Shown piece after piece: positions 34,750 through 42,506 of a stretch of 64,000 bases of DNA; position 1 is the stretch's first letter, and each line of letters opens with the position of its first letter. A program made the translations under genes and the position numbers. The notes below the pieces were generated by a model. The model was not told the DNA's origin, made no database searches, and was given only the letters and a program-made list of their open reading frames with translations. The stretch comes from Rugosimonospora africana (GTDB lineage Bacteria; Actinomycetota; Actinomycetes; Mycobacteriales; Micromonosporaceae), in the NCBI RefSeq assembly GCF_016862975.1, contig NZ_BONZ01000040.1, positions 32,485 to 96,484 on the forward strand. The letters run 5' to 3'.

Positions 34750-35835
34750 TCACACCCGGGCCAGGAACGTCCTCAGCCGCTCGATCTCCGCGTCCAGCGC
34801 CGCGGCGTACCTGACACCGGTCGGGGCCCGGTCGACATACCCGGTCTCGACGTCCTGGCCCGCGCCGGCGCAGTTGACCCACCCGATCACGCGATCCCGC
34901 CACAACAGCGGCATCGCGTAGTAGCCGAGCTGTCGCTTGGCCACCGGCGTGTATGCCTCGAACCGGTACTCCCAGCCCCACAGCTGCCCGAAGCGCTGCC
35001 GGTCCCAGACCACCGGGTCGAACGGCGCCAGGAACCGTACCCGTGCCGGCGGATCGGTCTCGACCGGCGGCAGGTCGGCCGGCCACACATAGCGGGTGCC
35101 CTGCACGTCGGCGGCTTCCAGGTCGCCGCGTGCCAGCAGGTCGCGGATCACCGGCCGGCCGCCGCGCGGGCCGCCGGGAGGCCGGATCCACGGAACCGCG
35201 AAACTCACCGCCGTCCCGAGAGTGGCCTCCGGCACCGGCGCGAGAGTGCGGGCAATCAGTAGCGCTACGGCCCGCAGCCGGTCGCCGGGGTCGAGCGGAT
35301 CGCCCAGCGGCGGGGCCAGCTCGTAGCGGCGCACCCCGGCGACCCGGTCGGCGACCCGCAGGTATCCGTAGTGCCGCAGGCGCTCCAGGTCGAGGGTGGT
35401 CGCCGAGGACGTGCCGCCCCAGTCGTTGACGACCCGTTCCTGGCCGAACTGTGCCTGCACGTCGCGCGGGTGCGCGATCCGGCGCTCGCGCACGAACGCC
35501 AGCACATCGGCGGCCCGGTCGGTGAGCGTGAACGCGCCGTCGGCCGCGTGGACGTTGCGACGCGGATACAGGATCGGGCGCAGCCGGCGGGCGACGAAGC
35601 CGTATGCGTAAAGCCGGTCCTCGTCGATGTCGAGTGCCGGGTAGTGCCGGTCGAGGCCGCCGGCCCGGTAGCCGCGCACCCGCTGCCGCAGGATCAGGTC
35701 CTGCGCCCGGGCGGGTGCCCGGATCGGGTCGGCCTGCACGAACTCCATGGCGGCCAGCGCCGCCGCGAGGGTGCCCGGTCGCTGGGGCAGCGACCATCCG
35801 ACGGCCTGGCGACGCAACCATCCGAGCGAGGGCAT
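34750..35835 (-). CDS. Winged-helix DNA-binding protein, YcaQ-like
   Basis: The 361-residue protein has the YcaQ/HTH_42 pattern: FVQADPIRAPARAQDLILRQRVRGY near the start, DEDRLYAYGFVARRL, a middle with RRYELAPP, and the conserved LAPFDPVVWDRQR, QLWGWEYRFEAYTPVAKRQ and YYAMPLLWRDRVIGWV blocks. In enterobacteria YcaQ is a DNA glycosylase that unhooks interstrand crosslinks; in actinomycetes relatives in biosynthetic clusters give self-resistance. The ATG at 35835 has a -10-like box 6 nt upstream and no Shine-Dalgarno. A repair role is inferred from the family. Confidence 0.85.
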   Translation of the reverse strand: MPSLGWLRRQAVGWSLPQRPGTLAAALAAMEFVQADPIRAPARAQDLILRQRVRGYRAGGLDRHYPALDIDEDRLYAYGFVARRLRPILYPRRNVHAADGAFTLTDRAADVLAFVRERRIAHPRDVQAQFGQERVVNDWGGTSSATTLDLERLRHYGYLRVADRVAGVRRYELAPPLGDPLDPGDRLRAVALLIARTLAPVPEATLGTAVSFAVPWIRPPGGPRGGRPVIRDLLARGDLEAADVQGTRYVWPADLPPVETDPPARVRFLAPFDPVVWDRQRFGQLWGWEYRFEAYTPVAKRQLGYYAMPLLWRDRVIGWVNCAGAGQDVETGYVDRAPTGVRYAAALDAEIERLRTFLARV

Positions 35836-35841
35836 CTGGTC

Positions 35842-35847
35842 ACTGTA
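35842..35847 (-). promoter_or_regulatory. -10-like box of a probable leaderless YcaQ-like mRNA
   Basis: On the minus strand TACAGT is followed by 6 nt (GACCAG) and the ATG at 35835. A convincing -35 was not found. Confidence 0.4.
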
Positions 35848-35920
35848 GGACGACCGTCTGACATTTCCGTGCGGGCGCCGGTCCGGGGACGCGGGCACGG
35901 GCTGGCTCGCGTCGGCGCAC

Positions 35921-36000
35921 GGCGTGTCTGTCGCAGGGCGTGTCCGTCGCAGGGCGTGTCCGTCGGCCGGCGTGCCCGTCGCCCGGCGTGCCCGTCGGCC
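35921..36000 (+). repeat. 16-bp minisatellite, 5 units
   Basis: Five 16-bp copies of ggcgtgtccgtcgcag with drift, in the 252-bp gap between the divergent YcaQ-like and DUF488 genes. The period is not a multiple of three and no gene is present. Confidence 0.8.
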
Positions 36001-36087
36001 GGCGTGCTCTCGTCGGCTGGGTCGCCCGCGCGGCCGGCATCCACGTGTCGGCTGGCTCGTCTGCGTCGGCTGGCGCACGATGGTGTG

Positions 36088-36453
36088 ATGGCAGGGACGC
36101 ATGAGGTCCGGGTGACGCGGGTCTACGAGCCGCCGTCGGGCGATGGCGCGCGGGTTCTCGTCGACCGGCTGTGGCCTCGCGGCCTGAGCAAGGAGGCCGC
36201 CGCGTTGGACGAGTGGTGCAAGCAGGTTGCGCCGTCGAATGAGCTGCGCCACTGGTACGGGCACGCCCCGGAGCGGTTCGACGCGTTCACCGCCCGGTAC
36301 CTGGACGAGTTGCGGGACCCGGAGCGCGCCGCGGCCCTCGACGGTCTCCGGGCGCTGTGCCGCGAGCGGGACGTGACGCTCCTGACCGCCACGACGACGC
36401 CAGACATCAGCCACGCGGCGGTGCTGGCGCGGCTGCTGACCGAGGCCGTCTGA
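36088..36453 (+). CDS. DUF488 family protein
   Basis: The 121-residue protein has the compact DUF488/YeaO pattern: VRVTRVYEPPSGDGARVLVDRLWPRGLSKE, LDEWCKQVAPSNELRHWYGH, FDAFTARYLDEL and VTLLTATTTPDISHAAVLARLL. Members are small alpha/beta proteins of unknown biochemical role. An ATG at 36088 is taken as the start; upstream sequence is repeat DNA. Its last codons and stop lie in a 14-bp tandem repeat. Confidence 0.88.
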   Translation: MAGTHEVRVTRVYEPPSGDGARVLVDRLWPRGLSKEAAALDEWCKQVAPSNELRHWYGHAPERFDAFTARYLDELRDPERAAALDGLRALCRERDVTLLTATTTPDISHAAVLARLLTEAV

Positions 36454-36492
36454 CCGAGGCCGTCTGACCGAGGCCGTCTGACCGAGGCCGCC
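36437..36492 (+). repeat. 14-bp tandem repeat across the DUF488 stop codon
   Basis: Four copies of tgaccgaggccgtc at 36437, 36451, 36465 and 36479. The second begins with the real TGA stop codon (36451-36453), so each further unit carries another copy of the stop. Confidence 0.92.
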
Positions 36493-36510
36493 TAACCGTC
36501 CGCGTGACGG

Positions 36511-38868
36511 TCAGGGTGTGCGCCGCCGGCTCCCGGCGCCTGCCTGAGCGGCGACAACGGCTCGGGCCGGAGCGAGGATGGCGGGCTGCAGCCGCCGTAC
36601 CGCGTCGATGTGGTCGGCCGTCCAGATCATCTTCACCGCGGTCGCCGTACCGCTGCCGTCCTCGCCGGTCAGGTCTCGGTGTACCGCGTCGAGCAGCCGG
36701 CCGTCGGCCACCGTGTCGTGCAGGATCGGGTCGGGTACCCCGCCGTTCCCGGCGAGCGCACGTCCGGTCTGCTTGTACCAGCCGGCCAGCGCCATGCCGG
36801 ATTCCAGGATCTCGGCGCGTGCCGCCGCCCGGTCTCCCTGCACCGGAGTGCCGTCCGGGTCCCACAGGTCGAGGACCGCATCGGCGGTCAGGCGCAGTAC
36901 GGCCACCGAGGTGATCAGCGCCGCCACATCCGGGAGGGACACGCGTTTCGTACCGCGTTCGGCGAGGAATCCGCGGAACGCGTCGTCCAGCCGCCGGGCC
37001 GAGGCCGCCGCGCGCCGGGCCTCATCGCGGGGCACCGGGGCCGCCGGTACCCTCGCATCGCACCGGGTCAGCCCGTAGCGCACGGACCGGAGCAGGTATT
37101 CGGCGCCGTCGTCCAAAGCCTCGGACAGCGCCTGTCCCAGCGCCGAACCGGCTCCGCGCGGCCAGAACAGCGCGCCGACCAGGAGGCTGACCGCACAGCC
37201 GATGGCCACGTCCTCGATGCGGACCAGCCCGATCTTCCACCCGGCCGGGCCGATGACGTTGTACAGGATCAGCAGCGTGATGGTGAAGCCCGCCTGCCCG
37301 GCCGCGAACGAGATGGCCGCGGGCGCCAGGCCGGCGAACACGATGGCCAGCGGGAGCAGGCACCAGAACGCGACGGTGTTCGTCCCGATGGCGAGCACCA
37401 GCGCGCCGCCGATGATGAATCCCACGACGGTACCGAGCAGCCCGCGCAGCGCGTTCTGGCCGGTGTTCAGGGCGTTGGAGCGCAGGACGGCGAGCGTACC
37501 GAAGACGACCCAGAACGAGTGCTGGACACCGGTCAGCTCGGTGACCAGGATCGCCAGGCTGAGCGCGATCGCACCGCGCAGGCTGTTGTGCAGCCACACC
37601 GAGTGCCACTCCACGTGGGCCCCGGCCCGCTCCTGCACGGACGACAGTTGGGAGCCGACCCCCTCCGGCCGGTGGCCCAGGATCTGCTGCCACCAGGTAC
37701 GGCGGCGGGCCGCCACGGTCAGTTCGATGTTCTGAGCGATGGCTGACGTCGCGAAGCTCATCTCCTGGGCGCGGAAGCTCGGCTCCAGCGAGTCGACGAA
37801 CTCGGTGACCGATGTCCGGGCGGCCCCGTCGTCGAGGTCGCTGTCCCGGTCGAGTTCGCCGGCGGCACCGGGGCCGGGGACACCTCCCGCCGGTACCTCC
37901 GCGTGGCGGACCGGCAGGGTGGACGTCACCGTCCGTTCCATCGCCTCCCGGGCCTCGCGCAGCCGTTCCAGGTCGCCGGTGAGCTGCGCCGGGTCGCCGA
38001 GCGACTCCAGCACGTCCGTTCCGCGTTCGAGCAGCGCCGCCGCGGCGAGCTTGACCTCGCACACGGCCGCGTCCGTCGGCGCGGCCCGCTCGTCGGTCGG
38101 TGTCCGCTCCAGTACCGCGTCGAGCCAGATCACCTGGTCGACCAGCCGGACCAGCATGCGCGCGGACGTGTTCAGTCCGGTGGGCCGGTACGGCGTGCCG
38201 AAGAACGACGAGCGCAGCGCCGCCACCGCCGCCCGGGCATCCGCGGTAAGCGTGTCCCGCGAGGCGCGAGTCTCGGGGTCGAAGCCGCAGCGCACGCAGT
38301 CGACCTCGGCCCGCAGGCGCCGGGCCAGCAGCGCGCACGCGCGGGCGGTGGACAGCCTCAGCGGCTCCCTGGCCGGTGCCGGCCACAGCACGACGACGGC
38401 GACCAGGGACACCGCGCCGGCCAGCAGCCAGCCGCCGAGGCGGACCGGGATGGAGTCCACCGGTCCGGGGAGCGTCACCGCCAGGATGAACGCGACCAGC
38501 AGCGCGGTCGTGGCGCTGGCCAGCACCGAGCTGACCACGCCGATGAACAGCACCGCGAACCCGACGACGAGCGTGGCGACCGCGGCCAGCCAGGCGGCGT
38601 GCGTGGCGAGGGTGCCGAGGCAGATCAGGAGCGCGCCGGTCAGCACCAGCGATGCCTGCGCCGCCAACCGTTCCCGTACCGACCCGGTGAAGTCGATGAA
38701 CAGCAGGGTGGCCAGGGCGCCGAAGGCGGCGAATAGGGCGAAGGTCGGATCGCCGATGATCTTCGTCGAGACGGCGAAGAGCGCGGGCATGAGAATCGCG
38801 GCTCGTCCGGCTCGGCGCAGCGCCGACAGGCCGGCGTCGCGCGTCCGCAGCCACTGCAGCACGGTCAC
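36511..38868 (-). CDS. FUSC-family membrane transporter (aromatic-acid exporter type)
   Basis: The 785-residue protein has two hydrophobic blocks of about six helices (residues ~20-165 and ~430-590), each followed by a soluble domain, as in FUSC/AaeB/YccS proteins. Landmarks are FALFAAFGALATLLFIDFTGSVRER, HSVWLHNSLRGAIALSLAILVTEL, HSFWVVFGTLAVLRSNALNTGQNA and FWPRGAGSALGQAL. FUSC proteins export aromatic acids or similar compounds, mostly known from genetics. GTG at 38868 is the start. It is a single gene; no neighbour points to a substrate. Confidence 0.88.
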   Translation of the reverse strand: MTVLQWLRTRDAGLSALRRAGRAAILMPALFAVSTKIIGDPTFALFAAFGALATLLFIDFTGSVRERLAAQASLVLTGALLICLGTLATHAAWLAAVATLVVGFAVLFIGVVSSVLASATTALLVAFILAVTLPGPVDSIPVRLGGWLLAGAVSLVAVVVLWPAPAREPLRLSTARACALLARRLRAEVDCVRCGFDPETRASRDTLTADARAAVAALRSSFFGTPYRPTGLNTSARMLVRLVDQVIWLDAVLERTPTDERAAPTDAAVCEVKLAAAALLERGTDVLESLGDPAQLTGDLERLREAREAMERTVTSTLPVRHAEVPAGGVPGPGAAGELDRDSDLDDGAARTSVTEFVDSLEPSFRAQEMSFATSAIAQNIELTVAARRRTWWQQILGHRPEGVGSQLSSVQERAGAHVEWHSVWLHNSLRGAIALSLAILVTELTGVQHSFWVVFGTLAVLRSNALNTGQNALRGLLGTVVGFIIGGALVLAIGTNTVAFWCLLPLAIVFAGLAPAAISFAAGQAGFTITLLILYNVIGPAGWKIGLVRIEDVAIGCAVSLLVGALFWPRGAGSALGQALSEALDDGAEYLLRSVRYGLTRCDARVPAAPVPRDEARRAAASARRLDDAFRGFLAERGTKRVSLPDVAALITSVAVLRLTADAVLDLWDPDGTPVQGDRAAARAEILESGMALAGWYKQTGRALAGNGGVPDPILHDTVADGRLLDAVHRDLTGEDGSGTATAVKMIWTADHIDAVRRLQPAILAPARAVVAAQAGAGSRRRTP

Positions 38869-39109
38869 GACGACGATTTTCTCAGGTACCCCGTTTCTCG
38901 GCTAACCCGGAGGAGCACGGCCGGAGCCGGGTTGCGGCGGCTTGCGCCTTTCAGGTGACATGGTACGTCGCGTCCGCTTCGTCACTGGCTGGCGGTTCGG
39001 GGGCCGGCTGTCCGCTTTGGCGCTGACGCGATGGGGTCGGGGAGTGTCAGACCCCGGCGCTACGGTCGGCTCCGCGACCATTCACCGACCACCAGCCGAG
39101 GGAGGCACG

Positions 39110-39913
39110 GTGAGTCCCAGCCGCAACCCCAACTCCAGGCCAAGCTCCAGTCCGAGCCGCAACCGCGTCACACCGATGGGCGACATCGTGGCCATCCCGC
39201 TGCGCGGCGCCTGGACCGGCAACCGGGGGGTCATCCACTCCGAGCGGGAGATCGTCCGGTTCCACGCGAGCGACCTGTGGATCACGTGCGTCCTGGAGTT
39301 CCGGGGGCGCTGGCGCGAGCAGTGGCTGCCGAACCGGTACACCCACCTGTATTTCCACGACGAGGCGGTGTCGTTCGCGGCCGGTCACCGGCCGTGCGCC
39401 GAGTGCCGGCGGGACAGCTACCAGCGCTACCGGGACGCGTGGGCCGAGGGCCTGGGCGTCGAGCCGCCGTCGGCCGTCGCGATGAACCGGCAGCTGCACG
39501 CGGAGCGGATCGTGCGGGGCACCCATCGCCGCCGGCTGCACGACCAGCCCTGGGCCGACCTGCCCGACGGGGCGTTCGTCGTCCTCGACCCCGAGCGGCT
39601 CGACCCCGAGCGGCTCGACCCCGAGCGGCTCGACCCCGAGCGGCTCGGCCCTGCGGCGCTCGACGGTGGGGAGCTCGATCCTGGGGAGCTCGATCCTGGG
39701 GAGCTCGACCGTGGGGAGCTCGCCGGTGGGGCACTCAGCCGTGGGACACCGGCCGTGGTGAGCGGGGACCACCTGACCGAATGGGCCACCGAGGGTTATC
39801 GGACCCGCCGGCGACGGCCCCGGGTCGGCACCGCGCGGGTCATCACGCCGCCGTCCACCCTCGCCGTGCTGCGCGCCGGATATCCGGTCCAGGTCGACGA
39901 CTCCGCCCGGTAG
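39110..39913 (+). CDS. Conserved hypothetical protein with HRPCAECRR motif and Leu/Glu repeats
   Basis: I do not recognise a named family. The 267-residue product has a conserved-looking core: MGDIVAIPLRGAWTGNRGVIH, WITCVLEFRGRWREQW, YTHLYFHDEAVSFAAGHRPCAECRRDSYQRY (two Cys, perhaps metal-binding) and NRQLHAERIV. Residues about 160-210 are LDPER and ELDPG pentapeptide repeats from a 15-bp minisatellite, and the end TARVITPPSTLAVLRAGYPVQV resumes normal sequence. GTG at 39110 has GAGGGAGG 5 nt upstream; an internal ATG at 39176 would begin exactly at MGDIVAI. Function unknown. Confidence 0.75.
   Translation: MSPSRNPNSRPSSSPSRNRVTPMGDIVAIPLRGAWTGNRGVIHSEREIVRFHASDLWITCVLEFRGRWREQWLPNRYTHLYFHDEAVSFAAGHRPCAECRRDSYQRYRDAWAEGLGVEPPSAVAMNRQLHAERIVRGTHRRRLHDQPWADLPDGAFVVLDPERLDPERLDPERLDPERLGPAALDGGELDPGELDPGELDRGELAGGALSRGTPAVVSGDHLTEWATEGYRTRRRRPRVGTARVITPPSTLAVLRAGYPVQVDDSAR
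39586..39738 (+). repeat. Two fused 15-bp minisatellites coding LDPER and ELDPG
   Basis: Four to five units of cggctcgaccccgag are followed by about five of gagctcgatcctggg. Both are 15 bp and in frame, inserted between the metal-like core and the C-terminus of the host protein. Confidence 0.9.
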
Positions 39914-39934
39914 TCCCGGCGGCGGCATGCCGGA

Positions 39935-39980
39935 CATCGCAGCTGCGATGCCTGGACCCCCCAAGCCATCGCAGCTGCGG
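39935..39980. promoter_or_regulatory. Paired palindromic sites before the methyltransferase gene
   Basis: CATCGCAGCTGCGATG (39935-39950) is a perfect 16-bp palindrome. CATCGCAGCTGCGG (39967-39980) repeats most of it 32 bp (three helical turns) downstream, about 43 bp before the ATG at 40023. This layout fits a cooperative repressor operator. Confidence 0.6.
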
Positions 39981-40022
39981 CGTCGTTGCGCGTACCAGCC
40001 CAGCAGTTGCATCCTTAGTGAC

Positions 40023-41129
40023 ATGGCCGCACCTGCGGAGATCCCGCGTACCGGCGTGAGCCCCGACGACGACCAGCGGCGGCACCGCCGGGCGGTGGTG
40101 ACCGGCACCCTCGCCGACATCGTCTGCCGGTGGAGCGGAAACGCGCCGCTGGTGGCCGTCCACGACGCGACCCGCTCCGGCGCCGGTCTCGCCGACGAAC
40201 TCGCCGAGGCCGTCCACGCGCGCGGCCGGCCGTGCGCGCGGCTGCCCGATCCGGCACCCCTGATCGACCGCGACGCGTGGCGCGCGGATCCGGACACGGT
40301 GACCGTGGTCATCGCCGACGGCCCGGACTGGGCCACCTCGCCGCCGACCGGCCGCTGCCACCTGGTCATCTACCTGCGCACCCCGCCCGGACCGGGCATC
40401 CACGGGCACGGCGACTCCGAGCACACCGCCGACATCGTCATCGACTTCCACGACCCAACCTGGCCGGTCATCCGGCGCGTCGCCGAGCACCTCGATCACG
40501 CCACCGACCGGGTATACCTGACCGAAACCCGGGCGTTCTTCGCCGCCCGGGCCGCGACCTGGGACCACAAGTTCGGTCAGGATCTGCCCTCCTACGCCGC
40601 CGCCATCGATCAGGCCGGCATCCCGGCCGGGGCGACCGTGGTCGACGTCGGCTGCGGCACCGGGCGGGCGATGGGCGCGCTGCGCACCGCCGTCGGGCCG
40701 CACGGCGCGGTCATCGGCGTCGACCTGACCCCGCACATGCTCACCGTTGCCGGTGACAGCACCGGGTCGTCCGCGTACCTGCTGCTCGCCGACGCCCGAC
40801 ACCTGCCGCTCGCCGACTCCTGCGCCGACGCGATCTTCGCGGCCGGGCTCATCCAGCACCTGCCCGATCCCGCGGCCGGGCTCACCGAACTCGCCCGGGT
40901 CACCCGGCCGGACGGTCGCCTGATCGTGTTCCACCCGTCCGGGCGCGCCGCTCTCGCCGCGCGCCACGGCCGCACCCTGCGCGACGACGAACCGCTCAAC
41001 CGGCCGCAGCTCGCCCGCCTGCTCACCGCGACCGGCTGGGCGCTGACCGACTACGACGATCCACCGCACCGCTTCCTCGCGCTCGCCACCCGGTGCGAAT
41101 CGCTTGCCACCGGCCGCCAACCGGGATAA
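40023..41129 (+). CDS. SAM methyltransferase with degenerate uridine-kinase-like N-terminal domain
   Basis: The 368-residue protein has two parts. Residues 1-160 align in pattern with uridine-kinase-like NTPases (VVTGTLADIVCRW, PLVAVHDATRSGAGLADELAEAV, VTVVIADGP), but the P-loop position reads DATRSGAGLADE and lacks the GK(T/S) lysine. Residues about 180-368 are a class I methyltransferase: ATVVDVGCGTGRAMGALR (motif I), VIGVDLTPHML (motif II), ADARHLPLADSCADAIFAAGLIQHL and LARVTRPDGRLIVFHPSG. The start ATG has no strong Shine-Dalgarno. The kinase-like half probably binds without hydrolysing. The substrate is unknown. Two palindromic sites upstream suggest tight regulation. Confidence 0.8.
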   Translation: MAAPAEIPRTGVSPDDDQRRHRRAVVTGTLADIVCRWSGNAPLVAVHDATRSGAGLADELAEAVHARGRPCARLPDPAPLIDRDAWRADPDTVTVVIADGPDWATSPPTGRCHLVIYLRTPPGPGIHGHGDSEHTADIVIDFHDPTWPVIRRVAEHLDHATDRVYLTETRAFFAARAATWDHKFGQDLPSYAAAIDQAGIPAGATVVDVGCGTGRAMGALRTAVGPHGAVIGVDLTPHMLTVAGDSTGSSAYLLLADARHLPLADSCADAIFAAGLIQHLPDPAAGLTELARVTRPDGRLIVFHPSGRAALAARHGRTLRDDEPLNRPQLARLLTATGWALTDYDDPPHRFLALATRCESLATGRQPG

Positions 41130-41181
41130 CAACAAGAGATCACCCGCGACCGGCGGGATCAGCCCATGGAGGCGGCCACCG

Positions 41182-42357
41182 ATGAGGGCACTGCCCTGGA
41201 ACCGGGCCCGGACACTGGCGGCCGAACTCGCCACGCCGCCGCCACCGGAGAACGTGCCGATCGGTGACGCCGCCGGCCGGGTGCTGGCCGAGCCGCTGCG
41301 TGCGTTGGTTGCCGTACCCGGGTTCGACAACGCGGCGATGGACGGCTATGCCGTACGGGGTGCGGGACCGTGGCGCCTGACCGGGCGGGTACTCGCCGGC
41401 TGCCCCGATCCCGGCGCGCTGGCCGAGCGCACCGCCGTCGAGATCGCCACCGGCGCACCCGTGCCGGCCGGCGCCGACCGGGTGGTGCCCTACGAGGAGG
41501 CCAACCGGGAGGGCGGCCTCGTAGCGATCCGGGCGGATGCCGGCCGGGCGTGGGTGCGGGACCACATCCGCCGCAGGGGAGAGGACGCCGAACCCGGCGA
41601 CGAACTGTTGCCCGCCGGTTCCCTGGTGACGCCGGTGGTGCTGGGCATGGCGGGCAGCGTGGGCGCGGACACCGTGAGCGTGGTCCCGCGCCCGCGGGCG
41701 CGGGTGCTGCTGACCGGCGACGAGATCGTGCGCGCCGGCCTGCCCGGGCCGGGACAGGTGCGCGACGCCCTCGGCCCGCTGCTGCCCCCGCTGCTCGCCG
41801 GGTTCGGCGCCGATGTCACCGGGGTGAGCGTGGTGGGCGACGCGAGCGCCGCCGCGCTGACCGCCGCCCTCGCCGCCACGACGGAGGAGATCGCGGTGGT
41901 CTGCGGCGCCTCCTCGGTCGGGCCGGTCGACCACCTGCACGCCGCCCTGGCCGGGCTCGTCGCGACCGTGCACGTGAACGGCGTGGCCTGCCGGCCCGGC
42001 CGCCCGCAGGTGCTCGCGCACCGGCCGGACCGGGGCACCGACACCGGCTGGATCGTCGGGCTGCCGGGCAACCCGTATGCCGCGCTGGTGGCCGCGTACA
42101 CGCTGCTCGCGCCTCTGGTGGCCGGGTTGACCGGGCGAGGACTGCCCGGGTTGCCGACCGTCGCGGTGTCGGGTCAGGCCCGGCCGGTGCCCGGGCTGAC
42201 CCGGCTCGTTCCGGTGCGCTGGGACGACTCCGGTGCCGTGGTGGTTCCGCGCGACGGGGCCGGGTACCTCGGCGCGGCGGCGCAAGCCGACGCGCTGGCC
42301 GTCATCGAACCCGACTGGACGCCCCACGCGCCGGCCCGGCTGATCCTGCAGTGCTGA
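41182..42357 (+). CDS. MoeA-like molybdopterin molybdotransferase homologue, active-site loop altered
   Basis: The 391-residue protein has the MoeA layout: VAVPGFDNAAMDGYAVRG, EIATGAPVPAGADRVVPYEEA, VLLTGDEIVRAG and QVRDALGPLLPPLL, RPGRPQVLAHRP and GLPGNPYAALVAAY. MoeA normally inserts molybdate into adenylated molybdopterin. In the GGVSVGDYD block, however, the sequence is CGASSVGPVDHL, losing the acidic residue expected at the metal site. It may be a MoeA paralogue with changed or lost activity; no other cofactor gene is nearby. ATG 41182 with GGAGG upstream; 52 bp after the methyltransferase on the same strand. Confidence 0.82.
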   Translation: MRALPWNRARTLAAELATPPPPENVPIGDAAGRVLAEPLRALVAVPGFDNAAMDGYAVRGAGPWRLTGRVLAGCPDPGALAERTAVEIATGAPVPAGADRVVPYEEANREGGLVAIRADAGRAWVRDHIRRRGEDAEPGDELLPAGSLVTPVVLGMAGSVGADTVSVVPRPRARVLLTGDEIVRAGLPGPGQVRDALGPLLPPLLAGFGADVTGVSVVGDASAAALTAALAATTEEIAVVCGASSVGPVDHLHAALAGLVATVHVNGVACRPGRPQVLAHRPDRGTDTGWIVGLPGNPYAALVAAYTLLAPLVAGLTGRGLPGLPTVAVSGQARPVPGLTRLVPVRWDDSGAVVVPRDGAGYLGAAAQADALAVIEPDWTPHAPARLILQC

Positions 42358-42396
42358 CCCGGCAGTGCTGAGCTGGCAGTGCTGACCCGGCAGTGC
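42349..42396 (+). repeat. 14-bp tandem repeat across the MoeA-like stop codon
   Basis: cagtgctgacccgg at 42349-42362, a variant at 42363-42376, a copy at 42377-42390 and a partial copy. The first unit contains the stop codon TGA (42355-42357). Confidence 0.88.
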
Positions 42397-42506
42397 GACG
42401 CCCTGCCGAGACCGGCTGCGGGCGGTTCTCGCGGTAATCACCCCGCGTCGATCTCCAGCGGTCGTCTATCGCGTCGATCTCCCACGGTGACCTTCGACGT
42501 GACGGT

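Noticed and set aside
31308..36010. CRISPR arrays in the repeated regions
   Set aside because: Repeats are 14-16 bp in tandem with no spacers, and no cas genes occur.
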